DNA from: Massilia sp. Bi118
GTDB lineage: Bacteria; Pseudomonadota; Gammaproteobacteria; Burkholderiales; Burkholderiaceae_D
Direction: 5' to 3'
Length of the DNA: 64,000 bases
Assembly: GCF_918697865.1 (NCBI RefSeq)
Contig: NZ_CAKKMV010000001.1
Coordinates: 434,001-498,000, forward strand
Below, one piece after another: positions 9,159 through 16,056 of the stretch. Each line of letters starts with the position of its first letter. Within the stretch, counting starts at the first letter, position 1. Both the position numbers and the translations under genes were made by a program. The notes under the pieces are model-generated. The model was not told the origin of the DNA. It worked only from the letters and a program-made list of their open reading frames with translations, and did no database searches.

Positions 9159-9794
9159 TCAGAAGCCGAGATTCAGCTTGGCGTTGACCTTGTTCCCGTT
9201 GGTGTCGTTGCCCCACTTCTCGGCGGTATTGCCGAACTTCTGGCTTTCCACGCTCACGGACGCCTTCTCGTTCAGCCTGTACTGCGCACCGATGCCGGTA
9301 TAGGCGCCGCCGACGACATTGTTCTGCCTGCCGAGGGCGTCGGCGCCGCGCCGCTCGCTATGGGAGAGTCCCACTTTGCCATAGGCCGAGAGATCGTCGG
9401 TGATCGGCGCGGCCACCTTCAGGGCGACATAGCTGTGGAAACCTTTGGTGCCCAGGGCGCCGGTCGTGTCCAGCGGGTCGCGCGGGTCGATCGCGTGGAA
9501 GCCGCGGTCCTTGCGTTCGACATAGCCGGCTTCGAGCGCCAGGTAGCGGTTGAGATTGATGCCGGCGACCAGGCGCGGATCGCTGCGGTAGCCATCGAAG
9601 AGCTTGGTGAACGGATGGGCGCCTTCGTCGACCATATAGGTCCGTTCGAAAGGCGTGGGCATCTTCGCGAAGGCCCTGGCTTCCGGCGAGGGCCGGGCCT
9701 GCAGCCGGGCCTGGGATGCCGGATCCACCAATTGCGCGCGGGCGCTGCCTGCGGCGAGCAGTGCCGCCGCCAGTCCGAACCGGAATGCGTTCAT
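9159..9794 (-). CDS. Outer-membrane beta-barrel protein
   Basis: The ATG at 9794 has a strong upstream GGGAGAGGAAAC and opens a signal peptide (MNAFRFGLAAALLAAGSARA-Q). The 211-residue product has alternating amphipathic strands (LVAGINLNRYLALEAGYVER, SYVALKVAAP, GGAYTGIGAQYRLNEKASVSVES) and ends in Phe (AKLNLGF), as in small OmpA/OmpX-like barrels. The related longer reading frame from 9857 is ignored because it lacks a ribosome site. Specific function is unknown. Confidence 0.72.
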   Translation of the reverse strand: MNAFRFGLAAALLAAGSARAQLVDPASQARLQARPSPEARAFAKMPTPFERTYMVDEGAHPFTKLFDGYRSDPRLVAGINLNRYLALEAGYVERKDRGFHAIDPRDPLDTTGALGTKGFHSYVALKVAAPITDDLSAYGKVGLSHSERRGADALGRQNNVVGGAYTGIGAQYRLNEKASVSVESQKFGNTAEKWGNDTNGNKVNAKLNLGF

Positions 9795-9895
9795 GTTTCC
9801 TCTCCCTGTTGCTTGCACCTTTACAGGATAGCAGCGCGGGTTCGGAAAAACTGTCACGATTTGTTATCAAACATGCATATGACATGGGCGGCTCG

Positions 9896-9933
9896 TGATA
9901 CGGGAATCCGCGCAGCGCCGCGGATTCGTATCA
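9896..9933. repeat. Long imperfect hairpin upstream of the secreted-protein gene
   Basis: TGATACG-GG-AATCCGCG pairs with CGCGGATT-CGTATCA around a short loop. There is no T run on either side, so it is not a standard terminator. It lies in the 261-base divergent gap between the beta-barrel gene and the gene at 10056. Confidence 0.5.
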
Positions 9934-9994
9934 TTTCGCATCGATCTAGACTCCAGCGGTGTGAGACGGTTTCGTGATGCCAGGGCCGAATTGC

Positions 9995-10022
9995 TTGCGG
10001 CCCGTGGACTCCCCTCTAGACT
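9995..10022 (+). promoter_or_regulatory. Putative sigma-70 promoter for the gene at 10056
   Basis: TTGCGG (9995-10000), 16-base spacer, TAGACT (10017-10022), ending 33 bases before the start codon. The same arrangement, with a shared CGGTTTCGTGATG block just upstream, precedes the paralogue at 11362, which supports both. Confidence 0.5.
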
Positions 10023-10055
10023 GGCCTTACGGTCAATCTGTTTTAAGGAGCCATC

Positions 10056-10493
10056 ATGCGATCCCGAGTACTGATTCTTCCCGCGTCCCTGCTGCTGCTG
10101 GCGTCAAGCGCAGGTGCGCAGACACAAGCGCAGACACAAGACTATCCGTTGACCACGCCCGAGACGATGTTGCGGGTGGAGGTGATGGCGGAAACACCGG
10201 CGTTCACGTTCCGCGACTACGAAGCCGAGGCGATCAGCGGCGCCTACGCCATGTCGAACGGCTGGCGCATGAAGGTGGATCCGTCGGCCGACGGCATCGT
10301 CGCGCAGATCGACAAGCAGCCCCCGATCCGGCTCGTCGCGCTGTCGCGGGACAGGTATGCGACCCGTGACGGCAATGTCGCGATGGAGTTCAACCGCGGC
10401 GCGCTGGGCGATGAAATGCTGATGAGCTATGTGCCAGGTTCGCGCACGGCGCAGATGGTCGTGATCACGACGGCCAGACTGGCACAGCGTTGA
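10056..10493 (+). CDS. Small secreted protein, member B1 of a local paralogue family
   Basis: A 145-residue protein with a Sec signal peptide (LILPASLLLLASSAGA-Q) and a good ribosome site (AAGGAG). The core ISGAYAMSNGWRMKV, IDKQPPIRLVAL, RDGNVAMEFNRG, GDEMLMSYVP and the end ARLAQR recurs almost unchanged in the protein at 11362-11772. It is more distantly related to the A-type proteins at 8723 and 10691, with the same order of GxY..SxG, P+RL and DG..+.F blocks. Exported and of unknown function. Confidence 0.72.
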   Translation: MRSRVLILPASLLLLASSAGAQTQAQTQDYPLTTPETMLRVEVMAETPAFTFRDYEAEAISGAYAMSNGWRMKVDPSADGIVAQIDKQPPIRLVALSRDRYATRDGNVAMEFNRGALGDEMLMSYVPGSRTAQMVVITTARLAQR

Positions 10494-10520
10494 AGAGGGC
10501 GGGATCGGTCCCGCAAACAA

Positions 10521-10546
10521 AAACGCCAGCCCGAAGGCTGGCGTTT
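10521..10546. terminator. Palindromic terminator-like element, copy 1
   Basis: AAACGCCAGCC-CGAA-GGCTGGCGTTT hairpin with a T-rich right flank, between the B1 gene and the tRNA-Lys. Closely similar palindromes occur at 11794, 14290 and 21861. Confidence 0.75.
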
Positions 10547-10554
10547 CTTTATTC

Positions 10555-10630
10555 TGGTAGGCCGTGCTGGGCTCGAACCAGCGACCAACGGATTAAAAGT
10601 CCGCTGCTCTACCAACTGAGCTAACGACCC
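10555..10630 (-). tRNA. tRNA-Lys (anticodon TTT), copy 2
   Basis: Identical over 76 bases to copy 1 at 6600-6675, including the GCTGG/CCAGC T stem, anticodon loop CTTTTAA and the encoded CCA. Confidence 0.96.
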
Positions 10631-10690
10631 GAAGGCCGGCATTATAACGGCTTGGCGGTATTTTGCCAGTCACTTTCTTGAACCCGATGC

Positions 10691-11080
10691 TCAGTCGGCG
10701 GCGCCGCGGCCCGGGCGCTCGCTGGCTGCAAGCCGGATCGTGTCCTGCCGCAGAATGCCGCGATCGTGCTCGAGGACGATGCGGTCGTTGGCGAGATCGG
10801 GGCCGAACTGGATGGCCAGTTTGCCATCGGCGGAGGCAAAGCGATTCGGTCCTGCCAATAGGAGTTCTTTTTGTTGGCCGCGTCCAATCTTCACGTAGAG
10901 CCGTGTGCCCAGCAAGAAGATGTCGGCACGTCGTCCGTCGCTGAGCTTGTACGCGCCCGTAATCTGCTCCATCTGCTCTGCGGTGGCGCGGCTTGCTGGG
11001 GTCGATCCGGCATCGGCCTGGGCCGTGCTCGCCGTCGTCAGCAGGACGGCAGCCGCCAGGAAGATGGAAAGTGCTCGCAT
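10691..11080 (-). CDS. Small secreted protein, member A2 of a local paralogue family
   Basis: A 129-residue protein with a Sec signal peptide (SIFLAAAVLLTTASTAQA). The core ITGAYKLSDGRRADIFLLG, then RLYVKIGRGQQKELLLAGP, ASADGKLAIQFGP, parallels the lipoprotein at 8723-9103. It is exported, periplasmic rather than lipid-anchored. Function unknown. The gene lies between a tRNA-Lys and its B-type relative at 11362. Confidence 0.7.
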   Translation of the reverse strand: MRALSIFLAAAVLLTTASTAQADAGSTPASRATAEQMEQITGAYKLSDGRRADIFLLGTRLYVKIGRGQQKELLLAGPNRFASADGKLAIQFGPDLANDRIVLEHDRGILRQDTIRLAASERPGRGAAD

Positions 11081-11273
11081 GGTGCTTCCCTTTCAGTGGT
11101 TGAGAAACTTGATGAACCAAGTGTAGGGATGACCAGGTCTTTGATTGTTGACTTAAGGCAATTCAAAGTTCCTAAAAGAAATTGAATCGAGCGCGCCATG
11201 ATGCGTGCGTCATTTCTTATCTGTCTGGATTTGCCGGAACCCAGACCGTTTCGTGATGGATCCTGCAAATGCC

Positions 11274-11301
11274 TTGAGGCCCCGCATCGCCGTCCTACAC
11301 T
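11274..11301 (+). promoter_or_regulatory. Putative sigma-70 promoter for the gene at 11362
   Basis: TTGAGG (11274-11279), 16-base spacer, TACACT (11296-11301). The spacing and the upstream CCGTTTCGTGATGG block match the region before the paralogue at 10056. Confidence 0.5.
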
Positions 11302-11361
11302 GAGTTCACCGCCGCTGGCGAGGCCAGCATTGCGGCAAACCTGTTTCGCGAAGGAGCGATC

Positions 11362-11772
11362 ATGCGTCACTTACTATTGGCAGTCCCTGCGACCCTGCTG
11401 CTGGCATCCCATGCCGGCGCCCAGTCAGGAAATTATCCACCGCCCGACACGGCGCCGATCTCGACAGTGCAGGTGACGGCCCCGGTCCGCCTCAGCGAGG
11501 ACCAGATCCAATCGCTGCGCGGCTATTACGCGATGTCGAACGGCTGGCACATGAAGGTGGAAAGGGCCTCCAAAGGCATCGTTGCCCGCATCGACCAGCA
11601 GCCGCCGATCCGGCTGGTCGCGGTCACGGCGGACAAATTCGTTTCACGTGACGGCAATGTCACGATGGACTTCAACCGCGGCGACAATGGCGACGAAATG
11701 ACGATGAGTTATGTGCCTGACCAGCGCCTGGCCATCCGCTACGTGGTGACCGCGACACTGGCGCAACGATGA
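11362..11772 (+). CDS. Small secreted protein, member B2 of a local paralogue family
   Basis: A 136-residue protein with a signal peptide (MRHLLLAVPATLLLASHAGA-Q) and the ribosome site AAGGAG. The core LRGYYAMSNGWHMKVE, IDQQPPIRLVAV, SRDGNVTMDFNRGDNGDEMTMSYVP and the end ATLAQR make it a close paralogue of the protein at 10056-10493. Function unknown. It is followed by one of the AACGCC palindromes, here without an adjoining tRNA. Confidence 0.72.
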   Translation: MRHLLLAVPATLLLASHAGAQSGNYPPPDTAPISTVQVTAPVRLSEDQIQSLRGYYAMSNGWHMKVERASKGIVARIDQQPPIRLVAVTADKFVSRDGNVTMDFNRGDNGDEMTMSYVPDQRLAIRYVVTATLAQR

Positions 11773-11793
11773 CGCCGAGCCGGCGCCGACAAC

Positions 11794-11823
11794 AAAAACG
11801 CCAGCCTGCGGGTTGGCGTTTTC
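11794..11823. terminator. Palindromic terminator-like element, copy 2
   Basis: AAAAACGCCAGCC-TGCG-GGTTGGCGTTTT, a near-perfect hairpin ending in T's, 21 bases after the B2 gene. Same family as the copies beside the tRNA-Lys genes, and the following bases (CATTGAAATTTT) also resemble the flank at 21890. Confidence 0.75.
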
Positions 11824-11940
11824 ATTGAAATTTTCCGCTTCATGCATCGCGGATTTGGCCCGCACGATAGACGTGCGTGAAAATTATTAAATCTGTTATT
11901 CTCCAGACACAATTTCTTTTCAACAAGACTCTGGAGTCCC

Positions 11941-14271
11941 ATGAAGCTCTCGACTGTTGCTTTGCTCAGCGCCCTGGCCCTGTCGGATTATGCGGCGGCA
12001 GCCAACGTGCGTACCGAAATCACCCGTACGACCCACGGCGTCGTCCACGTCAAGGCCAGCGATTTCCGTAGCCTCGGCTATGGCGCGGCCTATGCGTATG
12101 CAGAGGATAATGTCTGCATGTTCGCGGACTCGCTGCTGACCGTACGCGGCGAACGATCCCGCTATTTCGGCGGCGCCGCCCCGGCCACCGCGCCGGTGAA
12201 TGGCGAATATGGCGCCGGCCTCGACCTGTTCATGCAGCTCCCGAACGAGCAGAGCGACTTCTTCTTCAAGGGCTATCTCGACCTGGAACAGCTTCGCGCC
12301 GGCTATGCGGCGGCGTCGAAGGACGTCAGGGACCTGCTGGCCGGCTATGCGGAAGGGTATAACCGCTTCCTCGCCGACAAGCGGGGCAGGCTGCCGAAGG
12401 CCTGCAATGGCGCGGCCTGGGTCAAGCCGATCAGCGTCGACGACCTCTACCTGTTCATCGGCGAAAAAGCGCTGCACGCAAGCGGCGAGGCGTTCGCGGC
12501 GGCCATCGTCGGCGCCTCGCGCGATCCTGCCGAGCCCGTCTCGCTGGCCAGGGCAATGCCCGCCGCAACGGCGCCGATGCCGAAGGGCATACCCGCCGGC
12601 GTGGGCAGCAACGCGCTGGCGGTCGGCAGCGCCGTCAGCAGCAACGGCAAGGGCATCCTGCTCGGCAATCCGCATTATCCCTGGACCGGCACGGACCGCT
12701 TCTACCAGATGCACCTGACCGTTCCGGGCCGCTACGACGTGATGGGCGCGAGCCTCGGTGGCATGCCCTTCGTCACCATCGGCTTCAACCGCAATCTCGC
12801 GTGGTCGCATACGGTGACCAGCGCCTCGCACTTCACCACCTTCCGGCTCGCCCTCGATCCGGCCGACCCGTCCGGCACCACCTATTTCTACGATGGCGCG
12901 CCACGCAAAATGACCGAGCGCACCGTCTCGGTCGAGGTGCTGCAGCCGGACGGCAAGCTGGTGACGAAGCAGCGTTCCTTCTTCTTCAGCCACCAGGGCG
13001 CCGTGATCGTGCTGCCCGACGCCGGCATCGGCTGGACCAGCGACAGCGCCTTCGTGCTGGCGGACGCGAACCGCTTCAACACCCGCCTCGGCGACCAGTG
13101 GCTGAAGATGGGCCAGGCCGACGACGTGACGCAGCTGCAGAGCGCCATCCACGCGGTGAAAGGGCTGCCCTGGGTGAACACCGTCGCCGCCGACCGCAAG
13201 GGCAATGCGCTCTACATCGACGGCAGCGTCGTGCCCCACATGACGACCGATAAGTTCCTGTCCGACTGCCTGCTGGAGCCGTCGCTGCTGGCCTTCGACG
13301 GCACCCGCAGCGAGTGCGGCTGGGGCCAGGATGCGGACGCGCCGGCAGGCGTGTTCGGCGCGGCCAACGCCCCCGCGACCATCCGCCAGGACTACGTCGG
13401 CAACTCCAACGATTCCTATTGGCTGACCAACGCCAGGGCGCCGCTGGTCGGTCCGGCGCCCTACGGCTACTCGCCGCTGTTCGGCGCCGTCGGCGAGCAG
13501 CAGTCGCTGCGCACGCGCCTCGGCTTCAAGCAGGTGGAAGAGATGCTGGCGGACCGCCGCTTCCTGCGCATCGACGACGTGCAGGACCTGATGTTCGAGA
13601 ACCGGCTCTACGCGGCCGAGCTGGTGCTGCCTTCGCTGCTGCGCGCCTGCCTGAAAGCCAACGACGCGCGCCTGCTGGTCCCGTGCGCAACGCTGGCGGC
13701 CTGGGACAAAAAGACGGACCTCGACAGCCGCGGCGCCGTCCTGTTCCGTGAGTTCTGGAACCGCGCGCGCGCGCTGCCCGACCTGTGGGCGACGCCCTTC
13801 AATCCGGCCGACCCGGTCAACACGCCGAGCGGCGTCGCCGCGTCCGCGGAGCCGGCCTTGCTGGATGCGCTGCGGGCGGCATCGGCGGCCATGCAGGATG
13901 TGGGCGTGCCGGTGTTCGGCCAGCTGGGCGACTACCAGACCGAGCAACGCAACAACAAACTCTACCGCCTGCATGGCGGCATCGGCGACGAAGACGGTTC
14001 GTATTCGTCCCTGCACATGCGCTCGGGGCTGACGGCGAAGGGCTATCGCAATGTCGACTGGGGCACGAGCTACATCCAGCTCGTCGGCTTCGATAACGCG
14101 GGGCCGGTTGCGAAAGGTCTGCTGGTGTATGGGCAGTCGGTGGATCCGGCGTCGCCCTTCTATGCCGATCAGCTGTCGCTGTTTTCGCAGAAGCGGCTGG
14201 CTGTGCTGCCGTTCTCGGGGCAGCAGGTCAGGGCGGCGCAGGTTTCTTCGCAGGTGTTGACGGCGAAGTGA
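11941..14271 (+). CDS. Penicillin acylase family (Ntn-hydrolase) secreted enzyme
   Basis: A 776-residue precursor with a signal peptide (LSTVALLSALALSDYAAA). It follows the acylase plan of PvdQ/AHL acylases and aculeacin acylase: alpha chain (TRTTHGVVHVKASDFRSLGYGAAYAYAEDN), then a linker and a Gly222-Ser223 junction (AGVGSNALAVG) where self-cleavage exposes Ser as nucleophile. The beta-chain motifs follow: GKGILLGNPHYPW, GFNRNLAWSHTV, and NDSYWLTNARAPLVG. Members cut amide bonds of beta-lactams, acyl-homoserine lactones or lipopeptides in the periplasm; the substrate here cannot be told. The ribosome site GGAG precedes the ATG. Confidence 0.88.
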   Translation: MKLSTVALLSALALSDYAAAANVRTEITRTTHGVVHVKASDFRSLGYGAAYAYAEDNVCMFADSLLTVRGERSRYFGGAAPATAPVNGEYGAGLDLFMQLPNEQSDFFFKGYLDLEQLRAGYAAASKDVRDLLAGYAEGYNRFLADKRGRLPKACNGAAWVKPISVDDLYLFIGEKALHASGEAFAAAIVGASRDPAEPVSLARAMPAATAPMPKGIPAGVGSNALAVGSAVSSNGKGILLGNPHYPWTGTDRFYQMHLTVPGRYDVMGASLGGMPFVTIGFNRNLAWSHTVTSASHFTTFRLALDPADPSGTTYFYDGAPRKMTERTVSVEVLQPDGKLVTKQRSFFFSHQGAVIVLPDAGIGWTSDSAFVLADANRFNTRLGDQWLKMGQADDVTQLQSAIHAVKGLPWVNTVAADRKGNALYIDGSVVPHMTTDKFLSDCLLEPSLLAFDGTRSECGWGQDADAPAGVFGAANAPATIRQDYVGNSNDSYWLTNARAPLVGPAPYGYSPLFGAVGEQQSLRTRLGFKQVEEMLADRRFLRIDDVQDLMFENRLYAAELVLPSLLRACLKANDARLLVPCATLAAWDKKTDLDSRGAVLFREFWNRARALPDLWATPFNPADPVNTPSGVAASAEPALLDALRAASAAMQDVGVPVFGQLGDYQTEQRNNKLYRLHGGIGDEDGSYSSLHMRSGLTAKGYRNVDWGTSYIQLVGFDNAGPVAKGLLVYGQSVDPASPFYADQLSLFSQKRLAVLPFSGQQVRAAQVSSQVLTAK

Positions 14272-14289
14272 GATGTAGCGGAAGACAGG

Positions 14290-14313
14290 AACGCCATCCC
14301 GACGGCTGGCGTT
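14290..14313. terminator. Palindromic terminator-like element, copy 3 (degenerate)
   Basis: AACGCCATCC-CGAC-GGCTGGCGTT, with one mismatch in the stem relative to the other copies. It lies just after the acylase gene and just before the truncated tRNA-Lys, in the same order as at 10521 and 21861. Confidence 0.6.
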
Positions 14314-14326
14314 CATGCTAAATCTT

Positions 14327-14373
14327 TGGTGGCCGTGCGGCTCGAACCTGCGACCAACGGATTAAGAGTCGCT
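14327..14373 (-). pseudogene. Truncated tRNA-Lys remnant (3' half)
   Basis: Reading on the minus strand, the 3' half of a tRNA-Lys is recognisable: anticodon loop CTCTTAA (CTT), anticodon 3' stem, variable region, T arm GCAGG-TTCGAGC and the CCA end. It has small deletions in the T stem and acceptor, and everything 5' of the anticodon stem is replaced by unrelated sequence. It resembles copy 3 at 21902 more than copies 1-2 (the CTGCG T-stem strand is shared). Either an eroded duplicate or the far end of an island integrated at the tRNA at 21902. Confidence 0.7.
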
Positions 14374-14524
14374 AGGCTGGGGTGGGCAACCTTTGTTAAT
14401 CAATGACTTGCAACGCTTGCTAGATGCGACAACCAGTCACGTCAAAGGGGAGAGATGGTAACTTATCCGGAGTCAGTCACAAGTACTTCACATGGTGAGC
14501 TGGCTGGACAGTTATCCAACCCGT

Positions 14525-14803
14525 TCACCCCACGTTGGCCCGGTGCGCACCGATCAACTTGCATCCACATTCAGTAACACAGCCTTCCACGGCTACCGCA
14601 GTACCTCCTACAGTTACGCTGGAGTGGGCGGTGACGATCTTGTTGACTCCATGTGGTTTGCCGCTTGGGTAGTGCTGCGGGCAGTCCACCTGATCGCCAA
14701 GCCGCGCGATGGGATTCCCGTCTACATCATGCGATGGCGAGCCGCTGATCACCTTGCCGCCGTGATCGGTGGAATCGCCCACAACGATGATTTTCATTGA
14801 CAT
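14525..14803 (-). CDS. PAAR-domain protein (T6SS spike tip)
   Basis: A 92-residue protein from the ATG at 14803, preceded by GGGGAGAG. It has the PAAR arrangement: MKIIVVGDSTDHGGKVISG, IARLGDQVDCP, VNKIVTAHSSVTVGG and the end ECGCKLIGA. PAAR proteins cap the VgrG trimer of the type VI secretion needle and bind zinc through Cys/His. It is last in the minus-strand order VgrG, lipase, immunity, PAAR. No toxin domain is fused. Confidence 0.85.
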   Translation of the reverse strand: MSMKIIVVGDSTDHGGKVISGSPSHDVDGNPIARLGDQVDCPQHYPSGKPHGVNKIVTAHSSVTVGGTAVAVEGCVTECGCKLIGAHRANVG

Positions 14804-14875
14804 GTCTCGTACTCTCCCCGCATCGGTTTCATTATTCCGACCACGCGCCAAACTCAATTCCGGAAGCGATGCCTA

Positions 14876-15964
14876 TCAATCCCGAAAATGGAGACTCGCA
14901 AGAAGTTTGTCCCAGAGGGCTACGGCTTCGTCATCGGTCAGTGAACCTTTTGTTGCGTATTTTGTGTTTGCATTCACACCGGTATCGAGATTGATATCGA
15001 CACTTGCAGGGTGACGCAATTCACCAGTCTTTCCGATAACCTCCCACATGAACTCGTGGATCATTACGCCATCTTTTCCATTATGTCGCAACAATACTTC
15101 TTCGCCGTTCCAGCCATTAACGATATGCTTGCCGATGCGCAAACGTGACAGTCCGGTATCAGTCGGGAAAACAACGCCTTGATCCCGCATGGCCGCTTCG
15201 TGACGCGCGATGATGCCTACGCCATTGGGGCCATCGGTACTGGCATTTTTATTTGACATCACGGAGAAACTCACGTCGGGCAGGCTTGGAAAATGAACTC
15301 CAGCCGAGAATATCTCCTGGAATTTTCCGGTGGTTTCTGCAATGAAGCCCAAGTTGATGCAAACGCCCGGGCCTTTCGGTACTTCCGCGTTATCACGGGC
15401 GCGCAGGTTACGTGCAATGTCAGCCGATTGGCTTAGGATTTTCTCGGCACTCTCTTCATCTCCAGATCCCCAGCCGAACTCGAAGACATGATTACCTGCG
15501 GGGACGAAACTTATGATCCCCTCACCGCCGACCGACTTCAGATAAGGACTTGCGAAATAACGCTGCACCAAGCTATTTGGAACCGGGCCGGCCGCCAAGG
15601 CGGAAAATTCCGCTTTTGATCGCTTCATAAGAGTCTCCTTACGAAATGCTTCTACCAGCTCCTTCTCTTTGCCAGCCGCATTCTCATGCGTAATAATTTT
15701 CGCTGGCATTTCTTGATAACCCAAGATGAGGTGCGCTTCTTCAGGCACGTCGAGCACATACCGGCCGAAGCAGACCGCTTTAGTTCTTGCGAATAACTTT
15801 TTCAATCGGGGCGACATTTCGGTTTGAGTTGGCACGCCAGTGTCCTCGTAAGAATAGGCCTGATGATGAAAAAAGAGGTAAAGGCCTACAGCCGCGATGA
15901 AACCAGCTAGGCCGGTGAATATAAGTCGGCTTTTTAATTCTGGTTTTGGAGTGGGATTAGTCAT
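14876..15964 (-). CDS. Tli4-like T6SS immunity protein
   Basis: A 362-residue protein with an N-terminal membrane anchor (LIFTGLAGFIAAVGLYLFF) and a large outside part, placed directly after a Tle4-like lipase. It matches the general form of Tli4-type immunity proteins (CFGRYVLDVPEEAHL, EVPKGPGVCINLGFI, MHEFMWEV-like segment VMIHEFMWEVIGK). Such proteins sit in the periplasm and block the cognate phospholipase. Assignment rests on these segments and on context. Confidence 0.75.
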   Translation of the reverse strand: MTNPTPKPELKSRLIFTGLAGFIAAVGLYLFFHHQAYSYEDTGVPTQTEMSPRLKKLFARTKAVCFGRYVLDVPEEAHLILGYQEMPAKIITHENAAGKEKELVEAFRKETLMKRSKAEFSALAAGPVPNSLVQRYFASPYLKSVGGEGIISFVPAGNHVFEFGWGSGDEESAEKILSQSADIARNLRARDNAEVPKGPGVCINLGFIAETTGKFQEIFSAGVHFPSLPDVSFSVMSNKNASTDGPNGVGIIARHEAAMRDQGVVFPTDTGLSRLRIGKHIVNGWNGEEVLLRHNGKDGVMIHEFMWEVIGKTGELRHPASVDINLDTGVNANTKYATKGSLTDDEAVALWDKLLASLHFRD

Positions 15965-16056
15965 TTTTGATAGATTGGAAAACTACTTAAGCCGAGATGC
16001 CATCGTCCTTTGGATTGATGAGCCAGGCCTTGACGAAAGAGTGCGCCATATTCGTA

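Noticed and set aside
11941..14271. Calling the acylase a quorum-quenching AHL acylase
   Set aside because: The family includes beta-lactam, lipopeptide and AHL acylases; nothing visible fixes the substrate.
11920..14316. 798-codon minus-strand frame antisense to the acylase
   Set aside because: Shadow of a well-supported Ntn-hydrolase on the plus strand; composition is low-complexity (Arg/Gly/His/Ala).
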